This document shows, in pieces, positions 24,283 through 32,142 of a stretch of 64,000 nucleotides of DNA. A program made the position numbers and the translations under genes. Numbering within the stretch: the stretch's first letter is position 1; each line of letters opens with the position of its first letter. The DNA lies in the NCBI GenBank assembly GCA_963739795.1, contig CAVUBL010000016.1, positions 268,765-332,764 on the forward strand. The letters are read 5' to 3'. The notes under the pieces are model-generated. The model was not told the DNA's origin and made no database searches. It worked only from the letters and a program-made list of their open reading frames with translations. This DNA comes from CAVUBL01 sp963739795 (GTDB taxonomy: Bacteria; Acidobacteriota; Thermoanaerobaculia; Multivoradales; DATKCC01).

Positions 24283-26636
24283 CTCGTCCGCCTGCTTCGA
24301 TCCGCCGGATGCGCCGGCTCGCATGGGGCGCCACCGCCCTCGTCCTGGCCCTCGCCACCACAGTTCCTCTGGCACTCGACCGGCCGCCGCGCCCGGCGCC
24401 CCGATCCGCCCCGGCCCGGGCGTTCTCCGCCGAGCGGGCCATGGACCACGTCCGGGCGATCGCCGGCGCGCCGCGGCCGGTGGGCTCGACGCGAGTCGCC
24501 GAGGTGCGCGGGTACCTGGTCCGGACCCTTCGGGAGATGGGGCTCGAGCCCCGCGTGCAGGTCGCGACCGCCGTGCGGGGGTGGCGCGCGGCCCGGTCCG
24601 AGAACGTGGTCACCCGCATCCGGGGCACCGGTCCCTCGGCTCCCGGCTCGGCGATCCTCCTCTCGGCGCATTACGACAGCGTTCCCATGGGCCCCGGCGC
24701 CGGGGACGCGGGCGCCGCCGTCGCTGCGGTCCTCGAGACCGCCCGCGCTCTCGCCTCCGGCCCGCCGCTCGCCCGGGACGTGATCGTGCTCCTGAACTGC
24801 CCCGAGGAATCGTTCCTCCAGGGCGCCACGGCCTTCGTGGAGCAGGACCCGTGGGCTCCCGAAGTTGGGTTCGTGGTCAACATGGACCCGGGCGGCGTCT
24901 CCGGCCCGGCGCTCATGCACGGCACGAGCCCCGGCAACGGCTGGCTGATTCGTCAGGTCGAGGCGGCGGTCCCCGAACTCTTCGCCACCTCCCTCGCCGC
25001 GACGGTCAAGGACCTCATGGGGGACCGCAACGACGACTTCGCGATCTATCGCGCGGCGGGCTGGGCGGGCGTCGACGTGGCCTTCATCGGAGGCGCCGGC
25101 CGCTACCACTCGCGTCTCGACCGACCCGAGGCCCTGGACCCCGGAAGCCTCCAGAACCTGGGCTCCTACGCCCTTGGCCTGGCCCGACAACTGGGGAGCG
25201 CGGCGAGCCTCGACCGGCGGGCGCCGGACGCCGTCTACTTCGACCTCGTCGGCTCGTACCTGGTTGCCTACCCGGAGAGCTGGAGCCTGCCTCTCGCGGT
25301 CCTCGCCCTGCTCCTCGCAGTCGCGGCGATCGGCTGGGCCCGGCGCGCCGGGGAGCTCTCGTTCCGCGGCCTCCTGGCCGGTGCCGGCGCCCAGCTCGCT
25401 GCGACCGCGCTGGCGGTCGTCACCTGCTTCGGCGCCTGGCGCGCGCTGGCCGGGACCGACCGCGTGACCGGCGCCTTCCTGACCGGCCACCAGTATCGGG
25501 ACGGGGCCTTTCTGCTCCTCTTCGTCGCCCTCACCGTGGCCGCCGTCTCCGCGGTCGACACGGTCTGCCGTCGGCGCCTGTCGCTCGCCTCGGCCTTCCT
25601 CGGCGCCCAGCTCTGGTGGGTCGTCCTGGCACTGGTGACCTCGGCCCGGCTTCCCGGCACGAGCTATCTCTTCGTCTGGCCGGTCCTCGCCACCCTCGCG
25701 GGGACGCTTGGCGCCCTGGTCCTCCGGGCTCGGCAGCGCCCTCTCCTGGGTGCCATCCTCCTGGTGGTGTCGGGACTTCCCGCCCTGGTCCTCGCCGCCC
25801 CGCTCGTCCACACGATCGCCGGCGCCCTGGGCACCGGCGACGGGCCGTACCTGATGGCCCTGGTCTCCCTGGTTCTGGGGCTCGAGCTCCCGGCGCTCCG
25901 TCTCCTCGCCGGCTGGAGCGGCCCCGTCCCAAGGGGTGCGGAGTCCGAGCGCAGCCCGGCGCGCTGGTTCCTGCCCGCGGCCGCCGTCCTCGTGGCGGGC
26001 CTCGCCCTGGCCTCGCTCCTCTCCTTCCGGTTCGACGCTCGCCACCCCCGGACCGACTTCCTGGTTTACGGCCTCGACGCCGACACCGGCCAGGCCGTTT
26101 GGGCCACCCGCAGCCGGGCGAGCGAGACGATCCGGCCGAGCCACTGGACGGCTCCGCTCCTCGGCGCGTCTCCGGTCGAAGGCGAGCTCCGGGCCTTCTA
26201 CCCGTTCAGCTCGGCCCGCTTCCTGAGCGCGCCGGCGCCGGCGCTCGCGCTCGCCCCGCCGGAGGCCGAGGTCGTGGCCGAAGAAGACGGGCCGGACCGC
26301 CGCCTCCTACGCCTCCGGGTGCGCTCGCCGCGCGGCGCCGAGGTCGTCGAGGGGGTCACGGCCGAGCCGGTCCTCGCCTGGAGGATCGACGGCCATCCGG
26401 TCTCGAATCTCCAGGTCTTCGCATTCCACGGGGTGCCTCCGGAAGGCTTCGAGCTGGAGGTGGAGCTGCCTGCGGGCAAGGACCTGGAGCTGGTGCTCCT
26501 CGACCAGTCCTACGGTCTGCCCCCGGGGGCCGGCGGCAAGGCTCTCCCGGCGCGTCCGCCCGGGCTCATGCCCGAGCCCTCCGGCGGCCTGGTGTTCACC
26601 GACGCCACCCTGGTTCGGAGGCGACTGGACCTATAG
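24279..26636 (+). CDS. M28-family metallopeptidase with polytopic membrane domain
   Basis: 785-residue membrane peptidase. After an N-terminal signal-anchor (WGATALVLALATTVPLAL) comes an M28 zinc-aminopeptidase domain (about 45-300). Metal ligands are recognisable: HYDSVPMGPGAGDAG (His and bridging Asp), CPEESFLQGA (catalytic Glu plus metal Glu), VVNMDPGG (Asp) and RYHSRLD (His). About eight hydrophobic spans follow (330-590), then a soluble C-terminal domain of about 180 residues. This resembles ERMP1/Fxna-like M28 proteins. It overlaps the tetR stop, and its own stop overlaps that of the converging sulfatase gene (shared CTATAG). The active domain probably faces the periplasm. Confidence 0.85.
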   Translation: MTRPPASIRRMRRLAWGATALVLALATTVPLALDRPPRPAPRSAPARAFSAERAMDHVRAIAGAPRPVGSTRVAEVRGYLVRTLREMGLEPRVQVATAVRGWRAARSENVVTRIRGTGPSAPGSAILLSAHYDSVPMGPGAGDAGAAVAAVLETARALASGPPLARDVIVLLNCPEESFLQGATAFVEQDPWAPEVGFVVNMDPGGVSGPALMHGTSPGNGWLIRQVEAAVPELFATSLAATVKDLMGDRNDDFAIYRAAGWAGVDVAFIGGAGRYHSRLDRPEALDPGSLQNLGSYALGLARQLGSAASLDRRAPDAVYFDLVGSYLVAYPESWSLPLAVLALLLAVAAIGWARRAGELSFRGLLAGAGAQLAATALAVVTCFGAWRALAGTDRVTGAFLTGHQYRDGAFLLLFVALTVAAVSAVDTVCRRRLSLASAFLGAQLWWVVLALVTSARLPGTSYLFVWPVLATLAGTLGALVLRARQRPLLGAILLVVSGLPALVLAAPLVHTIAGALGTGDGPYLMALVSLVLGLELPALRLLAGWSGPVPRGAESERSPARWFLPAAAVLVAGLALASLLSFRFDARHPRTDFLVYGLDADTGQAVWATRSRASETIRPSHWTAPLLGASPVEGELRAFYPFSSARFLSAPAPALALAPPEAEVVAEEDGPDRRLLRLRVRSPRGAEVVEGVTAEPVLAWRIDGHPVSNLQVFAFHGVPPEGFELEVELPAGKDLELVLLDQSYGLPPGAGGKALPARPPGLMPEPSGGLVFTDATLVRRRLDL

Positions 26637-29030
26637 CAGCGTTCGGAGCTTTGGATCCTTGGCTGCCGCCTGCCGCGCCTTGTCTCCGCCCTTGGCCAGT
26701 GCCCGGTCCAGGGCGCCCTTGGCCTCCGCACGGTCGCCGGTCGCCAGCTCCAGGCGCGCCACCTGGAGCCAGGCCGCTGGATGGGACGGGGCGAGCCGGC
26801 GCCAGGCGGCGAGGGCCTCGGGGACTCGCCCGAGCTGGGCCAGGCAGTTGGCGCGGGCGACCTGAGCCGGCGTCAGCTCGGGCTGGGCCGCGATCGCGGC
26901 GTCGAGAAGCGGCAGGGCCGCTGCCGGCTTGCCCTGACGCGCCAGGAGCGAGCCCAGGTTGTAGCTCGCCTCCACGTTGTCCGGGTCGAGCTCGTGGGCC
27001 TTGCCGATCGCCTGGATCGCCTCCTGGTGGTGGCCGGCGCGGTCGAGGAGCGAGCCCAGGTTGTTCCAGGCCATGGAGTTCTCGGTGTCGAGCTCGATCG
27101 TGTGCCGGTAGAGCTTCATGGCTGCGTCGGTATTGCCCAGCCGCTCGGCGACCACGCCCAGGTTGTAAGCGACCGCTTCGTTGGTGGGATCGCGGTCGTA
27201 GGCGGTCCGGAGCACCCGGGCGGCTTCCTCGATCCGGCCCGCCCGGTTGAGGCAGTTGCCGAGCCCCGAGGCGGCGAGCATGGAGTTGGGATCGATCTTC
27301 ATGGCCCGCCGGAACCAGCCCTCGGCCTCCTGGAACTTCTCCTGGGCCAGGAGCAGGTCGCCCATCGCCGTGTAGCCGTCCGGGTCCTTGGGCTCCATCT
27401 GGAGCACCTGCTCGATCAGCGGCCGCGCCCCGGCGTAGTCGCCTCGGTCCTGGAGCAGGCGGGCGGAGCCGAGGTAGGCGTTGTCGCGCCCGGGATCCAG
27501 GGCCATGACCTGCTTGTAGATCTCGAGGGCGTGGTCCTTGTCGCCGAGGTGAGCGACGGCCTGGGCGTAGGAGAGCATCGCCATCACGTTCTCCGGATCG
27601 CCCTCGAGGAGGGTCTTCAAGCGGTCGGCCGCTTCCTGGTAGGCGCCGCTCCGAATCATGGACTGCGCCTCTTCGAACCGGTTCCAGACCTCGATCCGGT
27701 CCTTGGGGTCGGGCCGCTCCGACTCGGGGCGCCGGGTGACCGTGCCGCTCAGGTAGCCGAGGGCGGCGAGCTTCTGGCGGGTCTCCTGGGGGACCTCGCC
27801 CGGCTGCTGCTCGCCGTGCTCGAAGGGGTCGGCGGCGGCGTAGCCAGCGAGCTTGGCGGCCAGGTTGCGGGCCGGGGCCGGCTCGTCGGCCCCAGGCGCG
27901 GCGAGGTTGTGGCTCTCCTTTGGATCGTGGGCCTCGTCGTAGGCCTCCGGCCGGGGCGCTTCGATCACTTTCCAGCTCGTCGTGCGCAGCGCCCGAAGCG
28001 GCGCCCAGCCGAAGTTGAGGACCGGCGTCAACGCCTCCATGTAGGCCACCCGATCGTCCTTCTCTTTGCCGCTCCAGAGTGGGGAGAGCGTCCGCCCGTC
28101 GAGGCCCTTGGCCGGCGGCAGGCCGAGGAGCTCGAGGAGCGTCGGCACCAGGTCGACGGTGCGGGCCAGGGCGTCGACCCGGCGACCGGCGGGCACTCCG
28201 GGGCCCTCGAGGATCATCGGCACGTGGGTCGTCGAGTTGTAGACGAAGATGCCATGGGTCTTCTCGCCGTGCTCGCCCAGGCTGTCGCCGTGGTCGGCGG
28301 CGAAGGCGAAGACGGTCTTGTCCAGCAGCCCCGCGTCGTCGAGGGACTTGAAGATCCTCCCCAGCTCCCGGTCCGCGTAGTGGATCTCGCCGCTGTAGGG
28401 GTCGTCGGGGAAGAGCTTCGCCACGTCGGCCGGCGGGGCGTAGTTGGCGTGGGGGTCGAAGAAGTGGACCCAGAGGAAGAAGGGCTGGTCCTTCGGCCGC
28501 TCCTGCTCGAGCCAGCGCACCGCCTTGGCCGAGGTCTGGGCCGCCTTGATCTCCTTGAACATGAACTGGACCCGCTGCGGGCCGCCGGAGATGTCGTCGT
28601 CGTAGCTCTCGAAGCCCTGGTCCAGGCCGAACTGGCTGTCGAGGACGAAGGCCGAGATCACGGCGTGGGTGGCGTAACCGGCGTCCTTGAGGCGCTCGGC
28701 CAGGGTCTCGTCGCGCGCGGGCACGGAGTAGATGCCGTTGTCGCGCACCCCGTGGTGGGGCGGATAGAGCCCGGTCATGATGCTGGTGTGGGAGACGAGC
28801 GTCAGGGGCGCCACGGTCACGGCGTCCGAGAACCAGGTGCCGCGCTTCGCCATGGCGTCGAGCATGGGCGTCAGGCCCTTCCGCCCAGTGGCGTATCCCA
28901 TGTGGTCCCAGCGCGTGGTGTCGAAGGTCACCAGCAGCACGTTGGGGCGCGACGACCCGTGGCAACCGGCGAGGGCCCCAAGGAGTGGGACCAGAGGGAG
29001 AACGGCGAGAAGGCGGAGAGACTTGCGCAT
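26631..29030 (-). CDS. sulfatase-fold lipoprotein fused to TPR repeats
   Basis: 799-residue lipoprotein (signal ending LAGC, Cys23). The N-terminal half is a sulfatase/alkaline phosphatase fold: NVLLVTFDTTRWDHMGYATG, APLTLVSHTSIMTGLYP, FFDPHANY, FAADHGDSLGEHGEKTHG. The nucleophile site has Thr77 (T-x-V-S-H), not the Cys/Ser-x-Pro-x-Arg needed for formylglycine. From about residue 450 there are some nine TPR units (for example AYQEAADRLKTLLEGDPENVMAMLSYAQA, NEAVAYNLGVVAERLGNTDAAMKLYRHTIELDTEN). Catalytic-TPR fusions of this type suggest a periplasmic enzyme tethered to a protein partner. The substrate is unknown. It is convergent with the M28 gene, with stops overlapping by 6 bp. Confidence 0.88.
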   Translation of the reverse strand: MRKSLRLLAVLPLVPLLGALAGCHGSSRPNVLLVTFDTTRWDHMGYATGRKGLTPMLDAMAKRGTWFSDAVTVAPLTLVSHTSIMTGLYPPHHGVRDNGIYSVPARDETLAERLKDAGYATHAVISAFVLDSQFGLDQGFESYDDDISGGPQRVQFMFKEIKAAQTSAKAVRWLEQERPKDQPFFLWVHFFDPHANYAPPADVAKLFPDDPYSGEIHYADRELGRIFKSLDDAGLLDKTVFAFAADHGDSLGEHGEKTHGIFVYNSTTHVPMILEGPGVPAGRRVDALARTVDLVPTLLELLGLPPAKGLDGRTLSPLWSGKEKDDRVAYMEALTPVLNFGWAPLRALRTTSWKVIEAPRPEAYDEAHDPKESHNLAAPGADEPAPARNLAAKLAGYAAADPFEHGEQQPGEVPQETRQKLAALGYLSGTVTRRPESERPDPKDRIEVWNRFEEAQSMIRSGAYQEAADRLKTLLEGDPENVMAMLSYAQAVAHLGDKDHALEIYKQVMALDPGRDNAYLGSARLLQDRGDYAGARPLIEQVLQMEPKDPDGYTAMGDLLLAQEKFQEAEGWFRRAMKIDPNSMLAASGLGNCLNRAGRIEEAARVLRTAYDRDPTNEAVAYNLGVVAERLGNTDAAMKLYRHTIELDTENSMAWNNLGSLLDRAGHHQEAIQAIGKAHELDPDNVEASYNLGSLLARQGKPAAALPLLDAAIAAQPELTPAQVARANCLAQLGRVPEALAAWRRLAPSHPAAWLQVARLELATGDRAEAKGALDRALAKGGDKARQAAAKDPKLRTLL

Positions 29031-29057
29031 CGGGGGGCGAGCAGTCTACCAAGCGAA

Positions 29058-29087
29058 CGGCCCGCTCGGGAGACCGGACGGGCCGTA
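29058..29087 (-). terminator. hairpin after the first beta-helix gene
   Basis: ACGGCCCG, 14 bases, CGGGCCGT: a perfect 8-bp stem in the 83-bp gap between the stop of the beta-helix gene and the start of the sulfatase-TPR gene (both minus strand). There is no T-run, so termination is only suggested. Confidence 0.35.
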
Positions 29088-29113
29088 GGCCAGCCGCGTG
29101 ATGGTGGAATCCG

Positions 29114-32020
29114 CTACCGGCTCTGGCCTGCGGTGCGCTGGACGCGGGCGGCATGCTGGGTCTGTGCCCGCGTGACCTCGGCCTTGGCCACCGCCAGGTC
29201 CTCGGCGGGGCGCAGATGGACGCTCCGCACCGAGCCGTCGGCGCCGTAGCGCACCTTGACCACCAGGGCCTGGCCCGGACGGAGGTTCTCGAGCCGCCTC
29301 GACTCGTCCCGCTTCCGCGCCAGGGCACGCTTCTCCTTCAAAGAGAGGCCCCGATCCGCTCCCTTGGCGTGCCGGAGGGGATGGATCTCGAGGTGGCCCT
29401 TGGGCACGCTGAGGGTGGTGCCGTCGGAGAGCGCCAGGCGGATCGTCTTGCCCTGGACGGCGAGCCGGGTGAGGGTCGCCGCGCGGAGTGAGCGCCGGGC
29501 GAGGCGCGCCTTCTCCGCGCGGGAGAGGTCCTCCGGGCTCCGGGCCTTGTGGGCCCGGGCGTTCGCGGTCTTCGCGGCGCTGACCGCTCCGGCTTTGGCC
29601 GGGGTCAAGACCGCGGCGCGCACCCCGAGGGCGCCCAGCGAGAGCCCGAGGACGAGCATCAGGAGCAGGCGCCGCCGCTTGTCCTCCACCAGGAACCAGC
29701 CGGCCAGGAGCAAGAGCACGATGAGCGTCGCGAGGCCCACCGTCTGGAGCGTCGGCACCTCGACCAGCGGGGCCGCGGCACTGATGGTCACGACCGTAGG
29801 GTCGACGGCCGCCGCCGTGCTCGGGTCGTCGCTCGCCACGTCGGCGGCGAGCTGGGTGCAGCCGAAGCTCGCCTGCTCGGAGACGTCGCCCGCGTAGCCG
29901 GAGTCGACCTGGACCATCCAGGTCACGGTCACCATCTGGCCCGCGCCGAGCTCACCGACCCAGACCTCCACCGGGTCCTCGCCCTGGACCGAAGGGCCGA
30001 TCGCCCCCGAGACCACCACCGAGCCGGGGACGATCGTGGTGTTCGCAGGCGTCGGCGCGGAGAACGTGCTGCTGGCGCAGCCGCACTGGCCGGTGCCCTC
30101 CAGGCTCGCCGTGTAGGTGATGACGTCGCCCGAGAGCGAGGCGGTCAGGTCGTTGGCCGCCGTGACGCTGGGCGGGGCGGAGAGGAAGTTGGTGAAATCG
30201 ACGTTGCCAGAGTACGTGCCGTCGATGTGGCTCGCGATGGTGGCCATGTTCGTCGTGCCCCACCAGTTGCTCTGCGCGAATTGATCGTCGGTGTCGGCCC
30301 TCAGATCGGACGCCGCGTTGTCGTGGAAGGAGTTCAAGCCCGGCGAGCCGCTCCCGCCGCCGCCCAGGTCGGGCGCCTCGGAGCTCGTGTAGGAGCTCGC
30401 GGAGCGGTCGACCACGAAGCCCCGGAAGTTGTTGGTCACCGTGTTGCAGCTCGCCAGCACCTGGCTCGCCTGGGGCCAGTAGGTGTAGTCGAGATCGATG
30501 CCCGCGCTGAACCCCAGGTCGACGACGTTGTCGTGGATGTCGAGGTTCGCGGCTGAGAGGCCGGACTGTTCCGAGCCCTCGGCATAGATGCCGTCCGCTT
30601 CTTCACCACCGTTGGTCACCGTGTTGCCGGAGATCACCCGGCTTATCGTGGTCCCGTCCCCATACCCACCGTAGTTCCACTCGTCGATGATCCCGGTGGA
30701 GCCCGGGTTGTCGACCACGTTGCCGGCGATCGTGGACGTCGAGTTTCCGAGCGAGTCGATCTCGTCGATGGAGCTGGCGGTGAAGTGGATCCCGTCGACC
30801 ACGGCGTCGGTCACCGTGTTGTTGGCGATGGTGAAGTCGAGGTTCGTGTTGGGGCCGGGTTCGGGCGAGAACTCCTCGTCGATCTCGAAGTAGATGCCGT
30901 CGGCTCCCGGGTGGGTGATCTTGTTGCCGCTGATGTCGACGTGTGCGATCAGCGAGCTCGAAGCATAGGAGTAATAGAGGTGGATCCCGTTGCCGAGCGG
31001 GTTCAGGATCGTGTTGTTGGTGATCGTCGGCGAGCCGGTCGCGCCGTCGATCCCGGAGACCGAGTCCATGCTGTACCCGAGGGTCTCGTACGAGATGTAG
31101 ATGCTGTCGTCGGCCGAGCCGGTGAAGCTGTTGCCCGAGATCAGCGGCTGGGACGTCACGTTGCCAGACTCGTAGTCGACGCCGTAGTAGACGTCGTTGT
31201 CGCCGGAGTTGGTCGCCACGTTGTCGACGATCTTGGGCGCATCCTTGATCGAGTACGCGCTAGCGAAATCCAGAGTGACGTGGATGGCGTCGTAGTTGTC
31301 GGTGAACGTGTTGCCCGAGACCGTCGGCGAGAAGATCTCGCTGCCGCCGACGCTCGACTCGAGGTCCGCCGACAGGTAGAGGCCGTTGTAGAAACCGTCG
31401 AAGCTGTTGTTGCTGATGGTGCCGGAAAACGTCCGCGCGGTCGTGGCGCTCGCGTCCGTGTCGACGACGACGCCGTACTCGTGGTCGGAACCCCGGGACT
31501 CGAAGGCATTGTCGTCGATCACCGGCGCCATGGCCACCGAGGTCGGCTCGAGGTGGATCAGGGTCTGGGTGGTCGACGTGCCGTCGTGGGTCAGGGTGAA
31601 GCCGCTGAGCGTGGTGCCCGAAGAGAGGGGCGTGTCGAGGTTCTCGAAGACCGGGTCGCCGGCGGGCGCGGAGAGAGTGGTCGTCGCCTTGCCGGCGCCC
31701 TGGATCGCGACGCCGTCTTGGAGCTCGAGGGGGAAGGACTCGCCGAGCGCCGCGTCGTAGGTGCCCGAGGCCACCTGGACGTCGTCGCCGCTCGCGACGT
31801 TCGCCAGCGCCTTGGAGAGCGTCTTCCAGGGCGTTCCGCTGCTCTGGGCCATGGCGGGGGTCCGGGAGTCGTTCCCGGTGGCGGCGTTGACGTAGAAGGT
31901 CGCCGCCCAGACCTCGGGCACGGTGACCGCCCCGCTCAGCAGGAAGAGCACCAGGCCCCAGCCCAGCGCCTTCCGTACGAATCCCCAATCCTCCGGCCGC
32001 GCCAATGCAGTTCGATACAC
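29114..32020 (-). CDS. secreted right-handed beta-helix surface protein, paralogue 1
   Basis: 968 residues from GTG 32020, chosen because AGGGGA lies 6 bases upstream and paralogue 2 starts at the same codon. A signal peptide (LGWGLVLFLLSGAVTVPEVWA) precedes TFYVNAATGNDSRTPAM and SGTPWKTLSKALANVASGDDVQVASGTY, the DUF1565/pectate-lyase-like opening. About 450 residues of beta-helix rungs follow (ISGNTFT, ISGNKIT, IAGNVVDNPG). A SNWWGTT motif, a DUF11-like beta-sandwich with a CGC pair, and VPTLQTVGLATLIVLLLLAGW...DKRRR near residue 755 complete it. That last piece looks like an IPTL-CTERM sorting signal but lies 184 residues from the end, followed by a second span and a basic tail. Function unknown; an adhesin or polysaccharide-binding role is possible. 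Confidence 0.85.
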   Translation of the reverse strand: MYRTALARPEDWGFVRKALGWGLVLFLLSGAVTVPEVWAATFYVNAATGNDSRTPAMAQSSGTPWKTLSKALANVASGDDVQVASGTYDAALGESFPLELQDGVAIQGAGKATTTLSAPAGDPVFENLDTPLSSGTTLSGFTLTHDGTSTTQTLIHLEPTSVAMAPVIDDNAFESRGSDHEYGVVVDTDASATTARTFSGTISNNSFDGFYNGLYLSADLESSVGGSEIFSPTVSGNTFTDNYDAIHVTLDFASAYSIKDAPKIVDNVATNSGDNDVYYGVDYESGNVTSQPLISGNSFTGSADDSIYISYETLGYSMDSVSGIDGATGSPTITNNTILNPLGNGIHLYYSYASSSLIAHVDISGNKITHPGADGIYFEIDEEFSPEPGPNTNLDFTIANNTVTDAVVDGIHFTASSIDEIDSLGNSTSTIAGNVVDNPGSTGIIDEWNYGGYGDGTTISRVISGNTVTNGGEEADGIYAEGSEQSGLSAANLDIHDNVVDLGFSAGIDLDYTYWPQASQVLASCNTVTNNFRGFVVDRSASSYTSSEAPDLGGGGSGSPGLNSFHDNAASDLRADTDDQFAQSNWWGTTNMATIASHIDGTYSGNVDFTNFLSAPPSVTAANDLTASLSGDVITYTASLEGTGQCGCASSTFSAPTPANTTIVPGSVVVSGAIGPSVQGEDPVEVWVGELGAGQMVTVTWMVQVDSGYAGDVSEQASFGCTQLAADVASDDPSTAAAVDPTVVTISAAAPLVEVPTLQTVGLATLIVLLLLAGWFLVEDKRRRLLLMLVLGLSLGALGVRAAVLTPAKAGAVSAAKTANARAHKARSPEDLSRAEKARLARRSLRAATLTRLAVQGKTIRLALSDGTTLSVPKGHLEIHPLRHAKGADRGLSLKEKRALARKRDESRRLENLRPGQALVVKVRYGADGSVRSVHLRPAEDLAVAKAEVTRAQTQHAARVQRTAGQSR

Positions 32021-32064
32021 GAATTTCCCCTCGAGGTTCGCTCGATTTGTGACCAAGTCGATAG

Positions 32065-32093
32065 AGTATCTTGACGATCCCGGGAGCTGTCAA
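32065..32093 (-). promoter_or_regulatory. promoter of beta-helix paralogue 1
   Basis: On the minus strand, TTGACA (32088-32093), exactly 17 bases, GATACT (32065-32070), 44 bp before GTG 32020. A conserved TCACAAAT follows in both paralogues. It lies in the gap between the paralogues, so each gene can be transcribed separately. Confidence 0.7.
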
Positions 32094-32110
32094 CCCAGGG
32101 CTTGCCGGGT

Positions 32111-32142
32111 GGTAGCGCGCCGCGAAAGCTCGGCGCGCTACC
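32111..32142 (-). terminator. hairpin across the stop of beta-helix paralogue 2
   Basis: GGTAGCGCGCCG, eight bases, CGGCGCGCTACC: a perfect 12-bp stem that includes the TAG stop (32138-32140). The hairpin immediately precedes the next gene's promoter and probably insulates it. No T-run is present. Confidence 0.5.
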
